This document shows, one piece after another, positions 1 to 5,120 of a stretch of DNA of 5,145 nt. The DNA is taken from the NCBI GenBank assembly GCA_945870175.1, contig CAMBRJ010000251.1, positions 1 through 5,145 of the forward strand, written 5' to 3'. Below the pieces are notes generated by a model. The model was not told the DNA's origin and did not search any database. It saw nothing but the letters and a program-made list of their open reading frames with translations. Position 1 is the stretch's first letter. Every line of letters begins with the position of its first letter. The position numbers were made by a program, and so were the translations under genes. This stretch comes from Gemmatimonas phototrophica. Lineage in GTDB: Bacteria; Gemmatimonadota; Gemmatimonadetes; Gemmatimonadales; Gemmatimonadaceae.

Positions 1-1178
1 AGACCGACCTCAAACAGGCGAAGTTTGTGATCAGCGGACCACTCACGGCGTGGCGGTCGGTGTTGCGCGGCAACGAAGCACCCACCGTGGCGCTCATGCG
101 CGGGCATCTCACGCTGTCGAAGGGCATGTTGCCCATGCTGCTGCCCCACGTCGGCGCCGCCAATGCGCTCGTGGACGTGGTGCGCACCATCAGTCCGCTC
201 ACCGATGACGGCGCCACCGCCGTAGGCAACGCACCGGACCACACCGTGCCGGACCACGCCGCAGCGGACCACATCGCGGCCCCCACGAAGGTGTCGGCCC
301 AGCGGCCGGGGTTCCGGAGTCTCGAGCGGGGCGCACTCACCGACGACTCCGTGCCCTGGCGCCTCTGGGAGAAAGCCAAACGGCATGGCATCTGGAATCC
401 GGCCGACATCGACTTCACGGTCGATGCACAACAGTGGCGCGCGCTGGCGCCCGACGAGCAGGACCTGCTCCTCCGTCTCGCCACGCTGTTTCAGGGGGGC
501 GAAGAGGCCGTGGTGATCGATATCCTACCGCTGTTAAATGTGGTATCGCAGGAACGGCGGCTCGACGAACAGCTGTATCTCACGTCGTTCGTGTGGGAAG
601 AAGCGAAGCACGTGGAAGGCATGCATCGGTTTCTGCACGCAGTGGGCGCCCTAGACACCGACTTGACCCGATTCCACACGCCGGCGTATCACACGATTTT
701 CACCGAAGCACTCCCGCAGGCGATGCAACGGCTCCGCCACGACACGTCGCCCGACGCGCAGGCCCGCGCGTCGACCACGTACAACATGATCGTGGAAGGC
801 GTGCTGGCGGAAACGGGATATCACATGTTCCACGAGATTCTCGTGTCACGCGGCATCCTGCCGGGCATGCAGCAGATGACCGCGCTGCTCAAGCTCGATG
901 AGTCGCGCCACATCGCCTACGGGCTGTATCTGCTGTCGCGGTTGGGCATCGAGCACGGCGCGCCGGTGTGGGACGCCATTGCCGACACCATGAACGTGTT
1001 GATGGACCCCACCATTGCCGTAATCACGGAAGCATTCGCCGCGTATCCGGCCGATGCCGTACCCTTCGCGCTGTCCTCGGCCCCGTTCGTGGAGCATGCC
1101 ATGTCGCAGGGTGCGAAGCGCATGGACCGGCTGGAGCGCGCCCGCGCACAGGGTGTGCCGGTGGGTACGAAAGAATAG
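1..1178 (+). CDS. SCP2-like lipid-carrier domain fused to R2-like ligand-binding oxidase (5' partial)
   Basis: The frame is open to the left edge, so the true start is upstream; the GTG at 27 lies inside a domain. Numbering below counts that GTG as residue 1. The residues before it plus 1 to about 55 (KFVISGPLTAWRSVLRGN, then GHLTLSKG and AANALVD) resemble the C-terminal half of SCP2 sterol-carrier domains. Residues 56-95 are a Pro/Asp/His/Ala linker. From about 96 to 383 it reads as a full R2-like ligand-binding oxidase (R2lox), a ferritin-like four-helix protein with a Mn/Fe centre. The six expected ligands are present: Glu159 (GEEAV), Glu192 and His195 (EEAKH), Glu257 (IVEG), Glu292 and His295 (ESRH). 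Val162 and Tyr252, the pair that forms the ether crosslink in characterised R2lox proteins, are also kept. It is therefore probably an oxidase rather than the radical-generating ribonucleotide reductase subunit, a common misannotation. Known R2lox structures hold a fatty-acid-like ligand; the physiological substrate is unknown. The oxidase call is very secure and the SCP2 call moderately so. Confidence 0.93.
   Translation, partial: TDLKQAKFVISGPLTAWRSVLRGNEAPTVALMRGHLTLSKGMLPMLLPHVGAANALVDVVRTISPLTDDGATAVGNAPDHTVPDHAAADHIAAPTKVSAQRPGFRSLERGALTDDSVPWRLWEKAKRHGIWNPADIDFTVDAQQWRALAPDEQDLLLRLATLFQGGEEAVVIDILPLLNVVSQERRLDEQLYLTSFVWEEAKHVEGMHRFLHAVGALDTDLTRFHTPAYHTIFTEALPQAMQRLRHDTSPDAQARASTTYNMIVEGVLAETGYHMFHEILVSRGILPGMQQMTALLKLDESRHIAYGLYLLSRLGIEHGAPVWDAIADTMNVLMDPTIAVITEAFAAYPADAVPFALSSAPFVEHAMSQGAKRMDRLERARAQGVPVGTKE
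234..278 (+). repeat. Three 15-bp in-frame tandem repeats in the interdomain linker
   Basis: Three imperfect 15-bp units start at 234, 249 and 264. Each carries GGACCAC at the same offset (236, 251, 266). They encode PDHTV, PDHAA and ADHIA in a row. The unit length is a multiple of three, so expansion or contraction changes only the linker length between the SCP2-like and oxidase domains and keeps the frame. Confidence 0.8.
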
Positions 1179-1218
1179 CAGCCGACAACGACCACATGTA
1201 CGCCACACCGGTCCATCC

Positions 1219-1338
1219 ATGAACACCCGTCGTCAGTTTTTGCTGCAGGCTCCCGTCGGCATGCTCGCGGCCGCGGCCATGAACCCGTGGCTCCCGAAGG
1301 AAGGCGCGTCGGGTTCGATTGCCGGGCCGGGTGCGTAA
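1219..1338 (+). CDS. 39-residue ORF consisting of a twin-arginine signal peptide (orphan or truncated)
   Basis: The ORF runs from ATG 1219 to TAA 1336. It begins MNTRRQFLLQAPVGMLAAAA, which has the layout of a Tat signal: a TRRQFLL twin-arginine motif, a short hydrophobic stretch and small residues. It then ends after only about 19 more residues rich in Gly, Ala, Ser and Pro. No mature domain follows, and no reading frame continues it, because the next gene starts 4 bp later in another frame. No clear Shine-Dalgarno sequence precedes the ATG. The match is too specific to look like chance, so I read it as the 5' remnant of a gene for an exported protein whose body was deleted, or less likely as a functional small secreted or membrane peptide. 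It sits between the oxidase gene (40-bp gap) and the SRPBCC-VOC gene. The identity of the lost protein cannot be told from this sequence. Confidence 0.5.
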   Translation: MNTRRQFLLQAPVGMLAAAAMNPWLPKEGASGSIAGPGA

Positions 1339-1342
1339 CGCC

Positions 1343-2230
1343 ATGCACGCCCTGACCATCACCCGCACCTCGCCGCGATCCGCCGCTACGCTCTATCACG
1401 CGTGGACCACCGGATGGGCGTCATGGTTTGCCGAGGCCGACACCGCATGCGTGCAGGCCGAGGTCGGCAAGCCGTTCTTCTTCGAAGTCGTGCAGCGCTT
1501 TAGCGACGAACGCGCGCCGTTGCGTCATCCGCACTACGGTCGCTTTCTCCGCCTTGTGCCCGACGCACTCGTGTCACTCAGCTGGGTTACGGGCGCCGGC
1601 GGCACCGCAGGCGCCGAGACCACGCTCACGGTGCATCTCGACGCGATCGCCGGTGACTACACGCAGATCACCCTCACGCACGAGGGGTTCGCCACGGCCG
1701 ATGCGCGCGATGCGCACGAGGCCGCGTGGCCGAGGATTCTCGCGCATCAGGACACCGTGATCGCCGATCGCGTGACGGATGCGAGTGCACTGGCGCCGCT
1801 CCGCAATCGCTCCATCCCCGACGCCGCGTTCATTCCAATGCGCAGCTACCCCGACATCGACGCCGCCGTGGCGTGGCTACGCGACGTGCTCGGCGCCCGC
1901 GAGCGTCTGCGAATCCCGCGAGCGCGCGGACCACAGCGCGTGCAGCTCACGATCGGCACCGGGGCCATGGTGGTGGCGGCATGGGACGCCGTCGCCGCAC
2001 CGGCCACCGGAGGTCGCCCGCCAGCCGTGCTCATGGTGCGTGTGCCCGACGTGCATGCCGCCTACGCCCGCGCCCTCGCCCTTGGCGCGACCGGTCTTAC
2101 CCCGCCCGCCGATCACGCCGACGGCGAACGTCAGGCCTCCGTACGCGACCCAGCCGGACATGCCTGGACACTCACGCAAACGATCGCCGACGTCGACCCG
2201 GCCAGCTGGGGCGGCGAACTCGTGGAGTGA
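1343..2230 (+). CDS. SRPBCC (AHSA1-like) and VOC two-domain protein
   Basis: The product is 295 residues from ATG 1343. In-frame TTG 1319 and GTG 1331 would add 8 or 4 residues. The ATG is preferred because the conserved domain begins directly after it, although no good Shine-Dalgarno sequence sits at the right distance; an AGGAAGG at 1298-1304 is too far from the ATG. Residues 2 to about 140 form an SRPBCC/AHSA1-type ligand-binding fold (ITRTSPRSAATLYHAWT; FFFEVVQRF; HYGRFLRLVPDALVSLSW; TQITLTHEGF). Residues about 160-280 form a vicinal-oxygen-chelate (glyoxalase/bleomycin-resistance) domain (AAVAWLRDVLGARERLRIP; APATGGRPPAVLMVRVPDV; ERQASVRDPAGHAWTL) and end in the TIADVDPASWGGE tail common in this subfamily. 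Both folds bind small hydrophobic or metal-chelated ligands. The usual VOC metal ligands are not obvious, so catalysis is not supported. No signal peptide is visible, so it is presumably cytoplasmic. The substrate is unknown. Its place after a lipid-binding oxidase may be coincidence. Confidence 0.88.
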   Translation: MHALTITRTSPRSAATLYHAWTTGWASWFAEADTACVQAEVGKPFFFEVVQRFSDERAPLRHPHYGRFLRLVPDALVSLSWVTGAGGTAGAETTLTVHLDAIAGDYTQITLTHEGFATADARDAHEAAWPRILAHQDTVIADRVTDASALAPLRNRSIPDAAFIPMRSYPDIDAAVAWLRDVLGARERLRIPRARGPQRVQLTIGTGAMVVAAWDAVAAPATGGRPPAVLMVRVPDVHAAYARALALGATGLTPPADHADGERQASVRDPAGHAWTLTQTIADVDPASWGGELVE

Positions 2231-2254
2231 CCTGTGATTGTGTAGACTTCGCGG

Positions 2255-2294
2255 CATGAGGCTGTCATGAGGACGATCATGAGGACGTCATGAG
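2255..2294 (+). promoter_or_regulatory. mqnB translation-initiation region: CATGAGG staircase with two mini-ORFs
   Basis: CATGAGG or CATGAGC occurs at 2255, 2266, 2278 and 2289, spaced 11, 12 and 11 bp. ATG 2256 opens a four-codon ORF (MRLS) whose TGA overlaps ATG 2267. ATG 2267 opens an eight-codon ORF (MRTIMRTS) whose TGA at 2291 overlaps the mqnB ATG at 2290. The GAGG at 2281-2284, 5 nt before ATG 2290, is the likely ribosome-binding site and fixes the mqnB start. The arrangement would permit stepwise translational coupling or start-site choice. Whether the mini-ORFs are translated is inference. Confidence 0.5.
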
Positions 2295-2892
2295 CGATCG
2301 CGCACGAATTCTGGTGGTCGCGGCCACGGCACGCGAACTCGCGACGCCCGATGGATGGCACACACTGCTGTGCGGCGTGGGGCCGGTTGAGGCGGCGGCG
2401 CGCACCGCGGCCGCCATCGCCGCACTGCATCCCGCCGCTATTCTGCATGTCGGCATCGCCGGTGCCCGTCGCGCGCGCGCGCTGGCGCCAGCATCGCTCG
2501 TGATCGGCTCCGAGGCGCGTTACTGCGACTCGAACGTGCCGGCCGAGTGGGCGCCGAGTACGGTGCAGGCATCGGTAACGTTATTGCACGCCATGCAGCG
2601 CGCACTGCCGAACGCGCCCACGCTCGCCATCGGCACCAGTGCCCGCGTGGGTGGCACCGTGCACTGTGACGTGGAAGCGATGGAAGGATTCGGCGTGCTC
2701 CGCGCCGCCCAACTGGCTGGTGTGCCGGCCATCGAAGTGCGCGCGATTTCGAACGACATCGAAGAAACGGATCGCGCGCGCTGGCATTTCGATGCGGCCT
2801 TCGCCGCCATCACCGCCGTCATACCACAGCTGGTGCGCGCCCTGCAGCAGAGTCTGACCGATGCCTCCGCTCATGCATTCGATAATGCGTGA
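2290..2892 (+). CDS. mqnB: Futalosine hydrolase
   Basis: The product has 200 residues and should hydrolyse futalosine to dehypoxanthine futalosine and hypoxanthine, a cytoplasmic step of the futalosine route to menaquinone. It belongs to the nucleoside phosphorylase/MTA-SAH nucleosidase fold. Visible family features are the N-terminal strand ILVVAATARE (7-16), CGVGPVEAA (28-36), HVGIAGA (53-59), the substrate-site segment VEAMEGFGVLRAA (128-140) and IEVRAISNDIEETDRARWHF (148-167). The SND Asp (156) lies where MTA nucleosidases carry their catalytic Asp, and Glu129/Glu132 lie where those enzymes bind ribose. The length is slightly short for the family (about 220) but nothing essential appears missing. 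ATG 2290 is set by GAGG 5 nt upstream. The 3' end overlaps mqnD, the enzyme two steps later in the pathway, which strongly supports the assignment. No mqnA, mqnC or mqnE is in the window. Confidence 0.92.
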   Translation: MSDRARILVVAATARELATPDGWHTLLCGVGPVEAAARTAAAIAALHPAAILHVGIAGARRARALAPASLVIGSEARYCDSNVPAEWAPSTVQASVTLLHAMQRALPNAPTLAIGTSARVGGTVHCDVEAMEGFGVLRAAQLAGVPAIEVRAISNDIEETDRARWHFDAAFAAITAVIPQLVRALQQSLTDASAHAFDNA

Positions 2893-3670
2893 GCTCACCT
2901 TCGGCTACTCGCCCTGCCCCAACGATACGTTCGCCTTTCACGCACTCACGTTCGGCCTCGTCGACACGCCCGTGCGCATTGCGCCGGTGCTGCTCGACAT
3001 CGAAGAGCTGAACCGACGGGCGCACCACGGCGACTTCGATTTCACCAAACTCAGCGTCGGCGCCTTTGCGGCCGTGGGCAACGGCTATCGCCTGCTCCGC
3101 AGCGGCGCGGCACTCGGACACGGCGTGGGTCCGCTCGTCGTCACGCGCACGCCGATGTCCCTGGCCGATGCCGTGAGCGGGCGCGTAGCGATTCCCGGTC
3201 GCGAAACCACCGCGTATCGCCTGCTCCGTCTTGCCGCGCCGCAGCTCGACGATGTGGTCGAGATGCGCTACGATCGCATTTTGCCGGCCGTCAGCAGTGG
3301 GGACGTGCAGGCCGGACTCATTATTCACGAGAGCCGGTTCACGTACGCCGACCACGGGCTACACCAAGCGATCGATCTGGGCGACTGGTGGGAGCGCGAA
3401 ACCAGTCTGCCCGTGCCACTCGCCGGCATCTGTGCGCGCGCGGATCTCGACGCCGACACGGCCGCGGAGGTTGAACGCGCCATCCGCGCGTCGGTGCAGT
3501 ATGCCTTCGACCACCCCGAGGCGAGTCGTGACTACGTGCGCGCCCACGCGCAGGAAATGTCCGACGACGTGTGCGCGCAGCACATCGCGCTGTATGTGAA
3601 CGCACACAGCCTCGACATCGGCGACGACGGCATGCGGGCCATTGCGCGGCTGGTGTCCGACGCGCGCTGA
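2885..3670 (+). CDS. mqnD: 1,4-dihydroxy-6-naphthoate synthase (futalosine pathway)
   Basis: The product has 261 residues from ATG 2885. MqnD converts cyclic dehypoxanthine futalosine to 1,4-dihydroxy-6-naphthoate, the precursor of the menaquinone ring. The fold is like a periplasmic binding protein, but the enzyme is cytoplasmic and no signal peptide is present. Family hallmarks, numbered from this start, are LTFGYSPCPNDTFAFHAL (4-21), LDIEELNRRAHHGDFDFTKLS (around 37-57), SGAALGHGVGPLVV (73-86), IPGRETTAYRLLRL (103-116) and GLIIHESRFTY (144-154). His148 in that last motif corresponds to the catalytic His (145) of the Thermus enzyme. ATG 2885 is chosen because the conserved sequence begins right after it. 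In-frame ATGs at 2861 and 2873 would add 8 or 4 residues. In every case the start lies inside the end of mqnB (8-bp overlap from 2885), and no clear Shine-Dalgarno sequence is visible, so translation is probably coupled to mqnB. It ends 10 bp from the end of the convergent porin gene. Confidence 0.94.
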   Translation: MRELTFGYSPCPNDTFAFHALTFGLVDTPVRIAPVLLDIEELNRRAHHGDFDFTKLSVGAFAAVGNGYRLLRSGAALGHGVGPLVVTRTPMSLADAVSGRVAIPGRETTAYRLLRLAAPQLDDVVEMRYDRILPAVSSGDVQAGLIIHESRFTYADHGLHQAIDLGDWWERETSLPVPLAGICARADLDADTAAEVERAIRASVQYAFDHPEASRDYVRAHAQEMSDDVCAQHIALYVNAHSLDIGDDGMRAIARLVSDAR

Positions 3671-3680
3671 CCAGCGGTGA

Positions 3681-4889
3681 TCAGAAGTTGAACTGCGCCT
3701 GAATGCGCAGCGTGCTGCCGCGTTGCTCGTTTCTGGGCTTGAGCTTGTCTTCAAAGCGGCGATCGCCGTGGTACCACTCGGTGACGAGTTCGAACGCCGG
3801 ATTCGGCTGCCACTCGACACCCGCCTCGACATCGTTCACCGAGTAGCTGCGCGCGTCCCGCTCGTGCTTCTTGCCGCCCTCGTAGACCTGGTAGCGGACG
3901 AACGGCAGGAACAGCTGACTTCCGCGTTTCACCATGTACGACGCGGTTACGAAGCCGCCGTGCAGCGACTGCGTCTCGATGCTGTCGCGCGCCGTGTTGT
4001 ACTCCGGACCACGTCCCACGTTGTACTCCGCCAAGAGCCCGAACGGCTTCGGTGCAATGGAAATTGTACCCAGCACACGCTGATCCGCGTAGCTCCAGTC
4101 GGCGCGACCTTTCACGCCTGTGCTCCGCTGATCCGACGTCACCACATAGCGGCCGCGGTCGGCCGCAATCGACGGCTCGATGACCTGTGTCTTGACGGCG
4201 AACGGATACGTGACGCGGGCCACCACGTGCTGGTTGTTGTTGGCCTCCGGACGATTTGCCGTTTGGCCGTTGTAAGCGCCGATGGCGAACACGCCGTAAT
4301 CCCCACTGCCCTTGTAACCGTCATTCACCAGACTGGCGAAGCGATCGCGGATCTTCTTCGGCGCCCACATGAAATACGCGCCGAGATCTCGCTCGTTCGA
4401 GTTCGCGCTGTTCGTGGGGTCAGCGCGATCGAGAGGCAGTCGGTTCTGACTGCTCTGCAAGTTCTCGTAGCTGAACGGCACTTTGCTTTGCCCGAAGCGA
4501 ATGCGGAATTCGTTTTTCGCATCGATCCCCACGTCGGCGTACCAGTCGCGCATTTGGGCCACATGTCCCGTGGTGCCGGCCGAGCTCACGAAGTCCGGCT
4601 GCAGATAGATGAACACCCGCGGGTGCACCTGACCCCGAAAAATGATGCGCGCCCGGCGAATGAAAAATCCGCCGTTGTCACCGAGACTGCGATCGCATTG
4701 CTCGCAGGTCAACTCCCGATTCGTCTCGAGCAGTCGGTTGTAGCGCACTTGGCTGTAGCCGCGAATACGAATCTTCTCGTACCACGGTGCAGCAGCCGGG
4801 CGGGCAGTGGTGGTCTGTGCGCTAACGGCAGCGAACAGGGGAGACCAGAGCAGCAGAGTGCTCAACGACAGAACGCGACGGTGGTTCAT
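3681..4889 (-). CDS. Outer-membrane porin, phosphate-selective porin O/P family
   Basis: The product has 402 residues. A Sec signal peptide is clear (MNHRR, a hydrophobic core LSTLLLWSPLFAA, and a likely cut in AVSA|Q near residue 24). The rest is a beta-barrel with alternating polar and aromatic strands ending in Phe402 (RIQAQFNF), the usual outer-membrane assembly signal. Family-type segments are RIRGYSQVRYN (41-51), GGFFIRRARIIFRGQVHPRV (73-92), FIYLQPDF (93-100), FRIRFGQSKVPFSYENLQSS (128-147) and GAYFMWAPKK (170-179). Homologues form channels for phosphate, polyphosphate or other anions; the substrate here is unproven. Cys62 and Cys65 form a CxxC just after the first strand, unusual for such a barrel. 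The start at 4889 is fixed by the signal peptide, but no Shine-Dalgarno sequence precedes it: the leader is pyrimidine-rich (CTCCCC, CTCCTC). A promoter and phased repeats lie upstream. Confidence 0.9.
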   Translation of the reverse strand: MNHRRVLSLSTLLLWSPLFAAVSAQTTTARPAAAPWYEKIRIRGYSQVRYNRLLETNRELTCEQCDRSLGDNGGFFIRRARIIFRGQVHPRVFIYLQPDFVSSAGTTGHVAQMRDWYADVGIDAKNEFRIRFGQSKVPFSYENLQSSQNRLPLDRADPTNSANSNERDLGAYFMWAPKKIRDRFASLVNDGYKGSGDYGVFAIGAYNGQTANRPEANNNQHVVARVTYPFAVKTQVIEPSIAADRGRYVVTSDQRSTGVKGRADWSYADQRVLGTISIAPKPFGLLAEYNVGRGPEYNTARDSIETQSLHGGFVTASYMVKRGSQLFLPFVRYQVYEGGKKHERDARSYSVNDVEAGVEWQPNPAFELVTEWYHGDRRFEDKLKPRNEQRGSTLRIQAQFNF

Positions 4890-4932
4890 GTCGAGGAGAT
4901 GGGGAGACGAATCGTCAAGCGTTTAGCACAGT

Positions 4933-4961
4933 ACTGTAACAAACTCATGAGGAGTGTGCAA
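4933..4961 (-). promoter_or_regulatory. Probable porin promoter (extended -10)
   Basis: Reading the - strand, TTGCAC (4956-4961) and TACAGT (4933-4938) are separated by 17 bp, and a TGT directly before the -10 gives an extended -10. Transcription would start near 4926, leaving a leader of about 37 nt before the ATG. The -35 is a weak match (TTG only), as expected for an activator-dependent promoter. A perfect 10-bp palindrome, ACAGTACTGT (4928-4937), covers most of the -10 and could be a repressor site or chance. This is sequence matching only. Confidence 0.4.
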
Positions 4962-4988
4962 CAAACAAAAAACAGTTTGGTAACGAAC
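4938..4988 (-). promoter_or_regulatory. Phased direct repeats upstream of the porin (PhoB/OmpR-like site)
   Basis: On the + strand AACAAAC occurs at 4938 and 4960, AACGAAC at 4982, and the weaker AACAGTT at 4971. On the coding strand these are GTTTGTT, GTTTGTT, GTTCGTT and AACTGTT. Spacing of the strong copies is exactly 22 bp, with the weaker unit on the 11-bp register between two of them. Seven-bp units with 4-bp spacers are the architecture of PhoB-family pho boxes, although the unit sequence is not the proteobacterial CTGTCAT. The array overlaps the -35 and extends upstream, the usual place for an activator of this class. Phosphate control of the porin is inference. Confidence 0.4.
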
Positions 4989-5004
4989 TAATTGGAACGT
5001 CTTG

Positions 5005-5088
5005 GTTTCGCGGTCGCTGAACTTGTCGACCACGGTGGCGATCGCGGTGTACGAGGTGCTGCGACAGCAACGGCTTGCTGAGCGGTAG
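5005..5088 (+). pseudogene. C-terminal remnant of a TrmL-like SpoU RNA 2'-O-methyltransferase
   Basis: In frame, 5005-5088 encodes VSRSLNLSTTVAIAVYEVLR followed by QQRLAER and a TAG. SRSLNLS plus VAIxxYExxRQ is the knotted C-terminal cofactor-binding motif of SPOUT methyltransferases, closest in form to TrmL, which modifies the wobble ribose of some tRNAs. An in-frame TAA at 4981 cuts off anything before it. The residues just upstream (NWNVL) do not match the IPM-type strand that should precede the motif, and the missing roughly 120 or more residues would have to lie where the porin and its promoter are. I therefore read this as the 3' stub of a disrupted gene, with the breakpoint near 5005-5011. 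No credible start or ribosome-binding site is present, though TTG 5002 could in principle open a short peptide. Confidence 0.6.
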
Positions 5089-5120
5089 CGACGGCGACGA
5101 ACGATGCCGCGCATGGTGGG

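Noticed and set aside
434..901. A 155-codon open frame inside the oxidase gene
   Set aside because: It is an Arg/Ala/His-rich out-of-frame translation with no domain, fully covered by the secure R2lox gene.
27..1178. Annotation of the first gene as ribonucleotide reductase beta subunit
   Set aside because: The GEEAV, EEAKH, YNMIVEG and ESRH pattern with the crosslink Val/Tyr pair fits R2-like ligand-binding oxidases, not the radical-generating subunit.
2233..2250. Possible promoter for mqnB around TAGACT (2243-2248)
   Set aside because: The -10 match is only partial and no acceptable -35 lies 16-18 bp upstream; read-through from the upstream gene is equally likely.
3667..3684. Imperfect inverted repeat covering both stop codons of the convergent mqnD and porin genes
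   Set aside because: It matches at 14 of 18 positions, but the stem is short and interrupted and no T-tract follows on either strand, so it is not supported as a terminator.
3723..4991. A 422-codon open frame on the + strand, antisense to the porin
   Set aside because: It has no recognisable domain and is explained by the GC-rich codon usage of the porin, whose signal peptide, barrel pattern and terminal Phe are convincing. The frame is a shadow.
4923..5114. A 63-codon - strand ORF upstream of the porin
   Set aside because: It runs antisense through the methyltransferase remnant and across the porin promoter, starts with an Arg-rich low-complexity stretch and has no family signal.
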